Assembly (NCBI GenBank): GCA_964036275.1
Contig: OZ038434.1
Location: 27,699,511-27,763,510, forward strand
Length of the DNA: 64,000 bases
Reading direction: 5' to 3'
Origin: Litoditis marina
Taxonomy: Eukaryota > Nematoda > Chromadorea > Rhabditida > Rhabditidae
The position numbers and the translations under genes were made by a program. Within the stretch, counting starts at the first letter, position 1. Each line of letters opens with the position of its first letter. The notes beneath the pieces were generated by a model. The model was not told where the DNA came from. It did no database searches and was given only the letters and a program-made list of their open reading frames with translations. This document shows positions 32,763 to 45,500 of the stretch, piece by piece.

Positions 32763-35416
32763 GTGCAAGACTAGTTTTACCGCAGTAACTTTGATACTTG
32801 ATCAAGTTTGGAACAATATTTTTCTCAATTATTTTTGCACCAGCGAAAAAGCATCCAACTCTGAACACAATCATAGCGAAAAAATAAAACAAAAACTGTG
32901 TTATAATGTCTTTTTTTGGACGTGTTGACGTATCATGAAGGCTGGCAAATTCGGCTTAAAATGTTTGTATGTGATATTCGTTTTATATTTGGCTATTTCA
33001 AAATGGTAAAATGGTATTTAAACTGAAATGATAATAATATTTTTCTGTTGAACTTTTTGCTTTCATGTGTATATACCATTGTGAACAAGCAAGGTAACGG
33101 TTCATCTTTGTGGAACTTCGCAGTTTTAATCCTTCTTGATTATTTTAACTGTATTATCTCATACTGAAATTAAAACGAATTAAAACGAAAAATTGAAGTA
33201 CTACCAAATCAAAAATAATAATATTTAGATAAGTGAGCCCATTTGGTGACTAGGAACTTTCTGACCTGAAAGAGCAGTACTAAATTTACGTTTTTCCTCA
33301 GAGAAATGTTAATGTATTCTTTGAACTCTACGAAGTCGTTCATGTATAAACACAGTTATAAACAATGTGTAATAAAAGTCTGGTCTCTCCCCTTTTGAGA
33401 AGCCACCGAAGAGATAGAAAGTATTCAATTCATTACATATGAACACAGGCCAAATCTAAACAAGGTTAGTTTGAGTCTCCCAATGCACTATAAACACGAA
33501 ACATTTTCAACTCTGCACGAACGAAAACGTTCGTTTTTGGTGATTCAAAATAATAAATACATGATATTGGATTTTTCATAGTGGAGTTCGGAGCGGCGGG
33601 TAAAGCGTACGCCCACTAAATGTTTTTTAACCCTCTGAATTGGTCACTTTTACCTTTTCTCAGCGAAAATCCCACATGCTCCTATAATTGTGAGCAGAAA
33701 ATCAGAACGTCAAGCACGAATGAGAACAATTTGCACAAAATGAGAAAAGACGAGACTAGAACAAAAATATAAAGATACAAATAAATAAATACAAATAATA
33801 TAAACACATGATTATTATAAGTCATGTTAGCAATGTTTCTCCATGACACATTTCACAAAGTTCGGACATCTGTATTGTGTAGCATATAATATTCGACCAT
33901 ATTCTGAGAATTGGTTTGATAAGGCTCATTTCACCAGATGTGCGATTGTACTGAATATATCCGACACCGCCACCTTCTATCTGCAAACAAAGGTTTTGGA
34001 GAACTATTATCTTTTGTTGTTCATTCTAGTTATGATGAGAGCACAAGTGTATTTTGAAGGGGAGCTGACTCAGACAGAACCTGGGGTGGTTAGAGTGGGA
34101 CATCAGGGGCGTGGCTTATTGGCTCAACCATGGATTGAAGAATAAATGCCACGCGCCAGTTTTTGAGTTTTCAATGCGGAAAAACTGCGGTTTTGAGTTT
34201 ATGAAATTGAATGTTGATGAAAAAATAAAAATTAGTGATAATATTCGATGCATACATTTTTTAATGCATACATTTTCTAATCTTGTATTAAAAGATAAAG
34301 AAGTTTCGTTTTTGGAATATGGGACTTCCGGGGTTCGTTACCGCAAGACTTTGTATCAGATTTTTCACGGCTAAATCCCATGAGATCTGTCAAAATCATC
34401 CAGTAACTGATTTTGCACTAAATCTAGGAACATACAGTGCGTGTAATCAATATTCATCGACTACCAACATCTATATGGGCCAAAAATTAATGAAATCATT
34501 ATAAGAGAACAATGCTAGGTTTTTCAAAGATGTGGGTGTATATTAGTTTTTCACAGCGTAGTATTTCATTTACAGATAAGAATCAGCAATTTAACACACT
34601 ATGAAAACAGTCGAAATATAACCAACCACTTCTCCCTTAATGTCTCGCACGCTTTCAAAGTTGAAGCCCAACTCCAAAAGTTCCATTTCCGCCATTGCGT
34701 TTCTAGTGCGAGAGAGTTTCCAACTATAAGTATTGTTTCAATGACACATTTTACATCGTTTGATGTTGTGTTTTTAATGCATTAATATAATTTGAGAATC
34801 ATTGTTTATTACCATCTCTATAGGTACTATCAGTAGTTGTCCCAACGCAAAAACAAACTCAAGTCAGGTAGGGACCACTCTTGGTCACATGTGTGGAGGT
34901 TGATGTGCGCCAAATTTCAATTAACTTCCAACTTCATTCAATTCACGTTTTTTTTCGCTTTTTCCTAGCCAATCGTTCTTGTCTTGAGTGTTCAATGATT
35001 AACTTAAACAATAATGATAATATTCTTCGTTATAAAACTGATCGTATTAGGCATGCAATCTATAGCCAGCTGTATCAAAAGCACATATGCCCCGCTCAGA
35101 CATTAAGCTAGTCTTGCTTGTTGCGACCTCGACGAAAGGGTGGGCAGATTAAAGTGACGCAGATGTCTGCGACCTTATTAACCCGCACGATCTTTTGTAG
35201 CTGGGCGATTCCAGAAATTTGACGCCAATCCTTCTGAACCATGGGTCATGCGCTAAATGGCGCCATGCCGCCTGCTGCTAAGGGGTTCTTCTCTCTGAGC
35301 CTAATTTTCGATTCCAATTTAGCTCTTATGTGTTTTCCTACCGTGTTGCTCCGCCTAAATGAATATACTGTAATAGAGGACTATTTTGTGAAGCAACATA
35401 TGGTAAAACACAATAC
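32763..35416. other. AT-rich spacer with repeat fragments
   Basis: No gene was resolved. 34073-34093 shares ACAGAACCTGGGGT with 1784-1797. 35040-35260 shares a CAGATGTCTGCG..CTTTTGTAGCTGG block with 44030-44140 (inside the RA copy). Frames at 33843-34374 (+) have no domain. Confidence 0.4.
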
Positions 35417-35575
35417 CTGCTCAGCTCATTCACACCGTGTGCCACCATACTGGCAGATGAATACACACGAGCAGAGGAATATGATAACTCATCCATTTCA
35501 ATTTTATGCAGACAGGGAGTTTTGTAGAGCTCCCTCTCAATTAATGCAAATGCTTCTTCGTATTCCAAAGTATCA
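35417..35575 (-). CDS. single internal exon, unrecognised protein
   Basis: An acceptor TTTTCAG and a donor AG|GTATTG bracket 159 bases (phase 1 in, 2 out). They encode DTLEYEEAFALIERELYKTP, CLHKIEMDELSYSSARVYSS and ASMVAHGVNELS. The even composition and both splice sites argue for real coding. Neighbouring exons were not found. The downstream 400 bases hold a repeat (35040-35260) that may interrupt the gene. Confidence 0.45.
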
Positions 35576-35811
35576 CTGAAAAGTTGAAAATAACATATTT
35601 GTGGGATAGGCATTTAATTGAGTACTCTATCTGCAAATCAAAATCTGAAAAAATTCAGTACTCTGCACACAGTACCACGATCCATGAAAAATGTTCCCAT
35701 GCACACCAATGCATTCTTGTCCATCTATATATTCCCAGCCATAATAAACAGACAGAAATTGAGTGGATTGGAGTTCATTTCAATAACGCTCATAATATGA
35801 TATAATATATA

Positions 35812-35897
35812 TGTGAATATACATTCCTGTTGGGAATACTGGCCACGAGCGACTGGGAGACGCTGGCCAGTATTCCTAACAGAAATGCATATTCACA
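35812..35897 (+). ncRNA. miRNA-like hairpin
   Basis: 86 bases fold into a 34-bp stem with two mismatches and one G-U pair around an 18-base loop. The 5' arm starts TGTGAATATACATTCCTG and the 3' arm ends ATGCATATTCACA. Length, mismatch pattern and lack of nearby repeat copies fit a pre-miRNA, but a small fold-back element would look the same. No known seed recognised. Confidence 0.35.
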
Positions 35898-36560
35898 GTC
35901 GATTCGTCGTCAGCTGGTTCTACGGTTGTTACTGGCATGTCACTGGATCTGTCTTAGAACATACAATTGTCCACCATGAGGAGTCAAATGTACCACTACT
36001 GCACAAGAAGACGTTTTGATGTTAATGTGATATGAATATGTAAATATATATAAACACTAAACTATATATTGAATACGTGTACATCGTTTTCGTATGCGTG
36101 TGTGTCAATTCAGAGTAAGACATAATCTGCCTGTCGGTATGGAACTGTTACCACAACAGTTTTCCAAGCATCAGCTGAGATAAAACTTTTGATATCCGAA
36201 TTTTCCGCGTGCCTATCTCCTCACATAGGTGAATACAGGATAAACTCCGGGGGAACCCGGGGATGAAGATAGGAACACAGGTCCGTAATATAAGACTACT
36301 ACTTCACCCACTCCTTTACACGCAGTCAAGGTGCAGTGGTGAGAGTTCTCCTTCGATACCAAATGCTCGAGCATTCGAATCCCAGATTGGTGCCAAACAG
36401 GTCGGTATGAGGAAGAAAAGTTTTCAGAAGAAATTCTCGCAATTTTACCACGGATATTTTCGGGATCTCACGATTTACCTACGTATTTCAAATCCGTGGG
36501 GCATCTGGAAAATATCCGTGGTGGAAAAATCTTCCTGTGATACAGATTCATTGGCTTGAC
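35898..36560. other. spacer downstream of the DUF229 gene
   Basis: No ORF or repeat of note. It should include the 3' UTR of the minus-strand DUF229 gene whose stop is at 36561-36563. Confidence 0.5.
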
Positions 36561-39500
36561 CTAGACAGATTTTGAATGGTAAAATAGGGCGTTTTGCGTT
36601 TTGAAGACATACTTGCTGAATTGTTCCGTTCGATCCAGATTTTGATCCATACACAGACAAAACTGGGGAGGAATACCGACATCCACACATGTGATACTCT
36701 GATCAACCTTCTGTCGAAGCAGAGAACTTCCTCGAATTTGCTCGAAACTAGTGGTATCAATATCTCCGGAATCTGTGTGTTCGAAGATTGTAGTTTTGGA
36801 CAAATTAGAACTTTTTGGACAAATCTTAATTTAATTTTTCCGTCAAAGTTTTTCAGTAGTACCTGTGATATCCTTTACTTCATCAGTGTATGGCATTTCT
36901 AGTGTAGCCAAATCCATCAAAGTTTCATGCAGATCCAAATTGGTCACTAGTCTGTAAGTAATTTTGAGTACACCGTGTGAACTGGATCGTGCGCAGCGCG
37001 AAGCGCTGCGCAGATAAGTTTTTGATCACAGGTATTGCGGGCTTCGAAAAAGGATCGATTGGACTTTTCTTCGTCATTTTCGAGCCGTTTTTGATCTGAA
37101 AGAAGAGAGAGGTAGAGGGGGGAAACTTCTGTGGTTGTGAATTTCAACTTAATCCATTGTGTTTTGGCTAAGTTGTGAAAAATCTTGTTATGCCAGAATG
37201 GCCTTGTGCATGTTGTTCCGTGTTGAAAATCCGTGTTGATGTCCGGTTCGATTTGGGCGCCATTTTGCGCGGTAATTGTACTTTTCAATATTTTCTTGTG
37301 CGTTTTTGTCATAGACATCAAAACCTTTTTCTTTTGTAGTAGTTGAGAAACTTTGAGTCTTTTAACTTTTTAAGGATCTATAATGCTGTTTAAGACACAA
37401 TATTTGTCGAAAAAACGAGCAGAATGTCTATTGAGTGCGATTTATTTCTAATTAATTTATGCTGCAACGTATATCGGATTTCCGCAAATCATACAAACTG
37501 AAATACAACTTTTCACGCCAAATTCGATGGTGTTAAGAGTTCTTCTCCATTTTCACGTTCAATATGTTATGCAGCGTGTTTGGTTTCAATCTCAGGCCGT
37601 ATTGGATTGTAACTCTGATACAGTACTCTAATACAGTGTAACACAGGATTGTAACTCTAATAACTCTAATTTGCCTATGTGCTGTTGTAAGGTTTTTTAA
37701 AGAAGTTTGTTTCCAGGCGTAATCCTACTCTGAACATGTTCGCTTTATAGTGACCCGCCAATTGTTATCGAGCGAGGTGGTTTGGTAGTTATCAGCTGTT
37801 TTAGAAGCGGTAAACTTTTTCCAGAAATGAAGAAAACGAGATCAATTAGTATGAAAAACGAATGTGAAAGAGAGACCGATTAGTTTTCTCAGTAAAGTGT
37901 ATGAGAAATAGAAAAAGAGTTCAATACATTCAAATGGAGATGAACATCTAATCTCGCATTCTTCGAAGTATTACGGGTGATTTCACGAACGAACCTCAAT
38001 TGAGAATAGTATAAAACCAACTAAAGTTTTGATTGCAACAGCAGGAATGTCAACAAACCCCGGAGTGAGAGACTGATATTGATGTAATTGTAAATAGCAA
38101 CATCAATACCGTACAGCTATAAATTTTAAAGAACATACCTGCACAATGTGCGCGCTGCACACCACCAAAGTTAGGACAAGACTTATCGAGAATGCGAGAT
38201 CAGCTTTTCATTTCCAATCAAATTTATTGAACGCCTTTTCTATTTCTCATACACTTCACTGAGAAAACTAATCGGTCTCTCTTTCACATTCGTTTTTTAT
38301 AATAATCTACTTTTGGTGGTTTGTTTACTTCTGATTCATTTATCATGCACACAATTGATATTTGACGGTTAAAGAGAAAATTCTCGCAATAAGTCAGAAT
38401 TGTGCAAAATTCAATGAAAGCATGTTCCATGAAAAAATAAAGAGATTTGCACAATATTTGAATTTTGAAAAACTATTTAAATGAACACCTATTATATGTT
38501 CCTGACGACTTACAACAACACTGAATGTGCAATAAGATATCGATTCAATCACCTCTTCGAATTGGTTTGGAGAGTCAGGTATTGCTCTCGGTACTGTTTT
38601 CTCAATGATGGGGGTAATCGTATGGCAAAATAAGGATTCCTCTCTTCAACAAAGTCGTTAACACCATCAAGAGTATGTCTGTAAGTTGTGTGAAAATGAA
38701 CCAATGACAACTATGAAACGTGATAATATTTCCGCTTTTGGCTTCTGCGAATTTCTTCATTATTTCTCTCTCACGCTTACTCAGGAATTCTTCTATTAGG
38801 TTTAACGGTTTCCCAAACGGTCATAATAAACGTGCAAGCGTTGACAACAAAACTAACCTGTCTCCTTCGTCGCTCATAATCACTAGAATGGTTCGATCAA
38901 ACACACCATTTGCTTTCAATTGTTCTAGAGAATTCCTGAAAATGACGCGTATCTAATCTAGCCACAAAAAAGGAAGTCTAACTTTGGATATCAGCAGATT
39001 CATTTTTAAATTTTCTATGCATAGAGATGTCAGACGCTTCAAAAATGTTAGTAAAGGTAGAGTGTGCTCTGAAAATTAAGTTTCATAGATAACGTTTTGA
39101 TCACAACATTGTAAGCTTTTGATAGGGGTGTGACACACGTATTTTCAAAGTGCGCTCCTTCTCCAATTACTGTTTTTTTTTTCGAAACAGAACCGAACCA
39201 ATCATTACCAACCATATAAGACGACGAATTTCAAACTTTTCACAAAATTCGGCTTTTTCACCGATTTACAACACTTTCTGTGAAACAAATATAGAGGCTA
39301 CAATTTAAGAGGAAAACCCGATTCGAGGCATTTCTTCAGATTTTCTATAAGGACAGCGTGTTTGGTAGTCATAGAGAATAGCAATTAAAATTATCAATAA
39401 GAGACACTCATATGGAAAATTCGTAATGAAAATTTCCATTTGAAATTATCCATTATGAATAATTTCAATTGAAATATTTCATAACCCGAATAATTATTCA

Positions 39501-42500
39501 CAAATGTAGTTTCACCTTTAACTATGATTAATTTCAATACGGAATATTCATAGTTTTTATTAGCGAAGTATGTGAACAAAATTGAAAATTTCAATGGTTC
39601 GAAAAATGAATATTTCATATTGAAATTCTCTATAAATTTCCAGATTTGGCCCGATTGCGTGAAATCTGCCAATATTGTTAAAATGGGGTACAATTTCACA
39701 GAAAATCGTGTAAAACATGAGAAACCCGATTTTTCTATTCACATCACAGAAAAAGCTGTAAATCTGTGAAAAAGCCAGATTTTGTGAAAAGTTTGAAATT
39801 GGTCTTCTTATATGACTTGTTTCACGGTCAAACCAAACAAAAACTATTTTTTGCCGAACCAAGGTTTGAGCGATATCTGTTTGATTTTGGTTTGATGAAA
39901 GTTTGGCCATGAATTAGTGTCTAATGTTACTCTGAAACTCAGTTCACAAAAGTAGCGCCCAAATCTGGATGGCCGCACATTGAAAGTTTTATCAAAAGAG
40001 TTTTTGGTCTTTTCAAGATCATATTTTTATCTATATCTCAAATTATTCACCCTTTCTCACACAAAACAGAAGAAGGGATCAACTTCTTTTGCCATTGATT
40101 GTGTGCAAACTTGAAATAAAGGAACTGCGTTTTACAAACCTCAACATTTCGTCTGAACCGGCGACTCTGCTTCTATTTCTTTGTATGGAATTCGAGAGGT
40201 AGTTGAATGAAATATGACACTTTTGTTTCATACTCAGTTCAAAATCCCGCCAATTGTCGATGAAATCTGGCGCAATTACCTTGAAGAAAATTTAACGAGT
40301 GTACAGAACCTTCTCGAACAATATCGCGCGCAGCGCGGAGCGCTGCGCAGATTAGTTTTTGATCACAACATTGCAGACTTTCAAAAGTGGTTTTATGTCA
40401 TTTTCTCAAAAACTTCTGAACGGATTTTCGAGATTTTGATAGAGAGAGATAGAGGAGGAAAGGCTCTATCATTGAGCTATTTGGTATTTGATGTGCGACG
40501 AGTGATCTACAGTTATTCTAAAAATCGTCTCGCAAAAATGGCTTCCGACAGCGGCCGCGCGGCGGCCCCAAAACCGACGAATTTAACCGATTCGTCTGAA
40601 ATTTGGAATATAGTTAGAAACAGCAGAGTTATGTGTGAATCTGAAACATCTTGGACCAATCGGTGAACATTGAGCCATTTTATGGCCCTGGGAACATTTC
40701 TTTTAGCTGCTTTGACAATTACTTCTAGATGTGTGCGCAGTGAGCTGTTGTTTCGGTTTTTGGTAGTCTAAATAGATTAAAATATATTGGAAAAGCAATT
40801 GTGTTAATCTTTAGAGATCCTGACTCCATAAAAAGGTTAATCGAACAAAAACAAAAACGATGTCCGTGATAGGATTTGAACCCTCGGCCTACTGGGCTGT
40901 AGTGCGCTGCTTCCCCGACCGGACCAAGTGGGCACTGAGATAGAAAAAAACATACGGCGCCACACGTGCGTTCCCGAACTCGAGGATTGATTATGGTTTG
41001 TTAGAGTACGCATACTAATCGAACTTGTAAAGCAGTTCATGCTTTACAAATCAACATAGTTTTACCTGTTGAGTTGAATAAACTCTCAAAAAAGCAATAA
41101 TTGATCAGATGTCTTCATTTCATATCTATCAATTCATTATTTCCTTCAAAAACAGAAAAAGAGATCAATTTGTAAAAACGAATGTGAAGTGAGAAACGAT
41201 TAGCTTTTGAGATTGAACTGCATGAAATGTAGAAAAGGAGGTCAATAACTCAAGAGGGAAACGAAAAATCTAATCTCGCAATTTTCATGATCATCCTGAC
41301 AAACTTAATCAGAAAATGAGTGCTCGACATTTGAGAACATTCCGCTAACACTAAAAACGTATCTGAAACAAAAATTAGCTATACTGTCAATCAATCGCAC
41401 AGTCACGTGAAACATGTTAAACACGGCAGAACTCAGAAACGTGAAGAGAAAGACAAAGTGCACCATTCCTCCTCAAAATGCTAACAGCTAACTTCACGTG
41501 AATATTCAATTCACTAGTATACTCTGTTCTGTTAACAGTTTCGAATCAGTGGTGAGAAATTATCATATTCGGACGTTTTAAATAATGTTTGTTTGCTGCA
41601 AGTTCTTTCTCAGTAGAAAACCAAAATGTTTTTGACCCATGAAAATTGCGAGATTAGATTTTTTATTTCCCTCTTGAGTTATTGACTTCCTTTTCTACAT
41701 TCCATGCAGTTCAATCTGCTAATCGTTTCTCACTTTACATTAGTTTTTTATACAAATTTCGTTACGGATTCCGACTGTCACCATAATCACTGAAACTTAA
41801 TTAGACTGTTGATTTTATGTTTTCAGTTTTTCATTGTATTAAACGCGTTGTGCAAACCTCAACATTCCATTTTTACATTGAATCAAACCAGTAGCAGATC
41901 AAAACGCATGGAACGCACTGTTTTTGCTTCGACTGTTTTTGCTCAGTTTCATTTCGAAGAATTTTCACTCCAGAAAAAAATAACCTATGCGAGACGTGAT
42001 TATTGATTGAGAGCACAACTAGTTTTCACCTTTCCATCAATCAGACACTGCCCGTCTTCAAAAGGTGTCCGTAGATTTCGATAGTTGTATTGCATATACG
42101 GACTCAGGTCAATATCAGAATGAATTTGATCATTAAAAAGACCTTTTTCATTCATGTGTGTGTCGTCCTGCATCATGACAACACAGTTCTGGTCTGAAAG
42201 TGTTTCCACTACAGAATATTCTCATCAACCTGATATAACAACATTTGATATTTGAAAATCATCAAGAGTTTCAATTAACATCAATTTTCGAAGAGTAGAT
42301 TTCGCTTGTGGCGTTGTTGGTGAAGCGCTGTCTACCGATCGAAAGGTTGTTTAGGTCTTTTTCGACATAATTACGATGACAAATGATTCTGGAATAATGA
42401 AGCCAAACCAAAATTGGTTTGAATAGTTCGGCAAAATGCAAAAAAACTACTTCGTGAGATCACTAACCTCGCATACTATCGAACAATGTTGAATTATTGT

Positions 42501-44954
42501 TTCTCCCCAGCAGAACAAGACGCGTGTTTTCCGCTGCACCGTTTGTAATCTGCAACATAGTCCAACAAACACTGGCCAATTCTATATGTAACCGGGTTTT
42601 TTGGTAACCTAACCGGTTTTCAATAACCCTTTTTTCAGGTTACCTCACAGGTAACCGGTAGGTAACCTGAAACTGAATTTAGGTTACCGTACATAGTAAC
42701 GGTAAAAACACATTTTTCGTTAGAAAAACAGGTAACCGGATTTTCCTTTCGAGTTACCTGCCGGTTACCTGTAAGGTAACCTGAAAAAAGGGTTACCAAA
42801 AACCGGTTAGGTTGCCAGAAAAAAACCGGTTACATAGAGAATTCACCTCAATCACTCTATAGAAATTTTGTATAGAACACGCTTTTGATGTGATATTTTG
42901 AATTTACAGCCTAAGAAGTACTGCTCTGAACAAGTGTCACTGTTTTTCAGTTCATCAATCACAGTTTTTGGAACAGATGTTTATAAATACGTACTCTTCT
43001 GTATCATTGTTATTCGATTCATCATTCAGTTTTCACAATAGATATTGTGGAGAAGTTAGCTCAAACAGTAACTTGCGAGTCAAAGAAATGTCGAGAGCAA
43101 GCATTCCGCTGCCGCATGGGGTACGTTTATGAATCTCTAAGGTAATTCCATTAATCAAACACCTCACAGCACTGACCTTATTGTACATCTGCATGGTGAT
43201 AAAACCATTAGCATCCATGAATTCTGCAGACGTTGGTAGAGTTTGCTTCCATTGTGAAGATGAGAAGGAAGACAATGTTAGAATCGATATGGACGGTCGC
43301 CGTTCCGACTTTAAAGAATATTTATTATCAGTCGAAAGATTATCATGAACTTCTTGTGTACAGCTGATAATGAAAAAAACATCGCTAAATGTATAATATA
43401 AGTCATTTTTTACAACAAGAATGTTTATATCACCTTGAACTGAATATTAAATAATAATTGAAGAACACATAACCTTATCAATACGTTGCTATCTATTAAC
43501 CAAGTTTAAATCATCATGTACTGTCGAGTCTTCATTTCTTTTCTGTTCATTTGAATGAAGGTCTGCCTAAGTATTCAATTTTTGGAGCTAAAAAACTAGG
43601 AAAAATTATTTTACTAAATAGTACGAAATTTTTGTTTTTGCAAGAAATTGAGTCTTCAAATATACCTCTTGATTTGCTTGAGTTTTAATTTTCTCCATTT
43701 GAGCGGCTGCCAAGTTTACAAATGATCGTTCATAATCCGGACGATCTTTTGAGGTGTTACGCTCATAACACCTGACTGTGAACTGGAGGTGTTCAATGTA
43801 AACAGACTCACTGGTGTTTAGCTGAAAATATTTGTAGGACTCATTGTAAATGTCTATATGTGTACTGAATTTCGTCCAACTAGAGAAACGAGAAATCAAT
43901 GAAACACTGAAGTAGACTATAGTCGCCATTTTCCTCATAAAGAACGCAGATGGCTCGATTGATTGAGAGATGCAGCTCAGACAATTCCCAGCCAATTGGC
44001 CAGCCACATCTTTATTGGCTGAGCGAGAGAGTGTGCAGGTCAGAGAGACCCAGATGTCTGCGGCCTCATTGACCTGCACACTCTCTCACTTTTGTAGCTG
44101 GCCAATCGAAGAAAATTGGCGCCAATCGTTCTGAGAGGGCGAGCGGTCGTTGATTATTTGCCAGCGGTTGAGAGAGCGTGTAGATCAATGATACGTAGAC
44201 TGGCTGGCCTTCCGCCAAACCCCGCCCCTTACAAAATCGATGGTACGGTGTCCACAACGGTTTGACAAATCCTATACCATGTATAGAAATGTTCACTCAA
44301 TTTATTCTGACTAATAAAGGTAAAAAGGTATGCATGTCGTTGTAGATGGTTGTAAATGCTACGAGTCTTTTTGAAAAAAACTAACCCATTTCGGAGTGCC
44401 CACTGTACCATTTTGTGTGATTTCCGAATAAGAGCAACTGTAACTGTACGATTAGACTGCTCTCTGATAGTATCTGCTCATATTGTCTTAAGTTATTTTC
44501 GTCAACCATTCTTGAGCTGTTTTTGGGTTCGCCTCTTTTTCAAATAGCCAAATCGACACAGTTACCGGTAATGTTCAACAAGATTCAGTATTAATGCATG
44601 GTTTGAGTGGCGGGCAAAATGAAATGCACTAAGACTTCAATCAGAAGAAAATAGAACATTATTAGAAAGTTGATAATTCAAATGTTGTGTTTGGGTTCAC
44701 TTATAGCAACTATCCTAAGCTCTGACCTAAAAATATGTGAACCAACGGATTGTTGTTATTAGTCTAACAGCAAAAACTTAACAATTACAGTGCTGCTCAA
44801 TATTTTGAAACACAGCTTCTAAATGGTATGCGTGCGAAGCCAATCTCACCTTTCTGGTAATGTCCCCGTGCGCCTGTGCTTTAAATGAACCTGCAGAAAG
44901 CCGTGTTGGTCCAACGTTGAAACAAAACGTGCATTTTTCTCACAATAATACGGA
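36561..44954 (-). CDS. DUF229 family protein (sulfatase/alkaline-phosphatase-fold-like), probable
   Basis: Minus-strand exons: 44954-44850, (gap), 43821-43666, 43308-43177, 42549-42468, 42193-42030, (gap), 38935-38858, 38678-38553, 36951-36863 and 36772-36561. The runs from 43821 to 42030 and from 38935 to 36561 are phase-consistent. Landmarks: CEKNARFVSTLDQHGFLQ; RPSISILTLSSFSSSQWKQ; LPTSAEFMD; NTRLVLLGR; QNCVVMMQDD; TILVIMSDEGDR; VEERNPYFAIRLPPS; TNSKRLVTNLDLHETLMDL; IRGSSLL; ITCVDVGIPPQFCLC. These match the order of PF02995. The family's usual (F)DS and SDHG motifs read SSFS and SDEG here, so it is likely catalytically dead. One exon is missing between 42030 and 38935 and one between 44850 and 43821. 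These introns are full of MITEs, so the gene may be decaying. The start codon was not found. Confidence 0.75.
36991..37321. repeat. GCGCAGCGC palindrome repeat (intron of DUF229 gene)
   Basis: The palindrome GCGCAGCGCGAAGCGCTGCG at 36991 is followed by an AGATAAGTTTTTGATCACA tail, shared with 40322 and 56905. The 124-codon minus frame (37321-36947) derives from this repeat and has no domain. Confidence 0.6.
37850..38301. mobile_element. TIR MITE family B, copy 1
   Basis: The ends are inverted: ATGAAAAACGAATGTGAAAG on the left, complementary to CTTTCACATTCGTTTTTTAT on the right. TIRs run about 130 bp, with inner parts resembling GAGAAATAGAAAAAG and ATCTAATCTCGCA. Relatives lie at 41164-41760, 49176-49509 and 57741-58484. 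Confidence 0.75.
39213..39814. mobile_element. TIR element beginning CATATAAGACG
   Basis: The left end CATATAAGACGACGAATTTC is complementary to the right end GAAATTGGTCTTCTTATATG, and the next 40 bases on each side also pair (CTTTTCACAAAAT.GGCTT). The first bases match the TIR of the 45501-46549 element, so the two may share a transposase. AT-rich inside, no ORF. Confidence 0.7.
40214..40320 (+). CDS. possible isolated exon
   Basis: After CATACTCAG at 40230-40238 an open stretch reads FKIPPIVDEIWRNYLEENLT then SVQNLLEQY before it runs into the GC-palindrome repeat at 40322. The composition is coding-like and helical, but there is no second splice site and no family match. It may be a gene fragment truncated by the repeat. 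Confidence 0.25.
40322..40935. mobile_element. repeat family RB with tRNA-like end, copy 1
   Basis: It starts with the palindrome near 40328-40348 and runs through GATTAGTTTTTGATCACAAC and CGACGAATTTAACCGATTCG to a minus-strand tRNA-like head (40861-40935; B-box-like GGTTCAAATCC). The same order occurs at 56905-57740. The 150-codon plus frame spans this repeat and is not a gene. Confidence 0.7.
41164..41760. mobile_element. TIR MITE family B, copy 2
   Basis: TIRs of about 130 bp: the left part GAAACGATTAGCTTTTGAG pairs with the right CTAATCGTTTC region, and both carry GAGATTGAACTGCATG/CATGCAGTTCAATC. It holds the empty site AGCTATACTGTCAATC, which is filled by an RA element in the 57741-58484 copy. 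It lies immediately outside RB copy 1, as in the 57-kb locus. Confidence 0.8.
42578..42843. mobile_element. GGTAACC palindromic MITE, copy 1
   Basis: 266 bp built of GGTAACC/GGTTACC and AACCGG blocks. The ends are AATTCTATATGTAACCGG and CCGGTTACATAGAGAATT. The second copy is at 60534-60785 and a small remnant near 30090-30140. Confidence 0.85.
43918..44276. mobile_element. MITE family RA, long copy
   Basis: It starts TATAGTCGCCATTTTCC and ends GGTTTGACAAATCCTATA. The inside carries GAGAGAGTGTGCAGG and its complement CCTGCACACTCTCTC around CAGATGTCTGCGGCC, a hairpin-like core that also occurs at 35040-35260. It lies in an intron of the DUF229 gene. Confidence 0.75.
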
Positions 44955-45369
44955 CTGTAATAAACGTCGTTGTATATTTTTCCTCTAATTTGTGCACAGG
45001 TGCAACAGTTCCTATCGATTTTACGTAGTGACTGCAAGAATTGATTGGAATTCTCGCAAAGTATGCAACAACAAACAACATGTATTTTGCTGTATTTCCT
45101 GAATTGTTTTATTTGTCTTTCTCCAAACATTTAGTTCGAAAAAGTGGGTCTAAGCCGCCATACATGACACACCAGCAATACACAAGTTATGGCATGTTCG
45201 TAGAGTCACGGAAAGAATTCGTCCAAACTCACAGAGGTCTCTCTGTTCCCTCGACATTTTGATGTAGAAGAGGCCACTTACATTCATTGCCCAAAATCTC
45301 TCCGACAACTGCAAAGTTCACTCGCCGCGAAAAGCCGAAAAAATGGACAGAGGACTTTCAAGGATGCAA

Positions 45370-45500
45370 AGAGCTCTAGCGTATGAGTATTTCTCGCGCA
45401 CTATTTTTAAGAGAAAGTTCGCGCTCAACAATAGCGAAAATATACGCCCTGTGTTGAAAAAGAAGTATCGAGCTCTATGATAGAAATAATTCTCGCGCAT
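45370..45500. repeat. remnant units of the CGCGCTC satellite
   Basis: Several degenerate copies of GAGCTCTA..GTATTTCTCGCGCA, related to the 21.4-22.7 kb array, abut the TIR element at 45501. Confidence 0.5.

Noticed and set aside
35813..36019. 68-codon plus ORF starting in the hairpin
   Set aside because: The first half encodes the two complementary arms of the stem-loop, which is more simply a hairpin RNA or fold-back.
40239..40666. 150-codon plus-strand protein
   Set aside because: From 40322 on the frame is repeat RB, also present at 56.9 kb with frame breaks; only the first 80 bases might be a real exon.
40857..40940. tRNA gene at the end of repeat RB
   Set aside because: The same sequence sits at the end of the second RB copy (57.7 kb) in degenerate form; only the B box is well kept.
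42000..42029. Stop after SCALNQ as the end of the DUF229-like protein
   Set aside because: A good donor (AAG|GTGAAA) lies just before it at 42030, and the family continues well beyond this point in exons at 38.9-36.5 kb.
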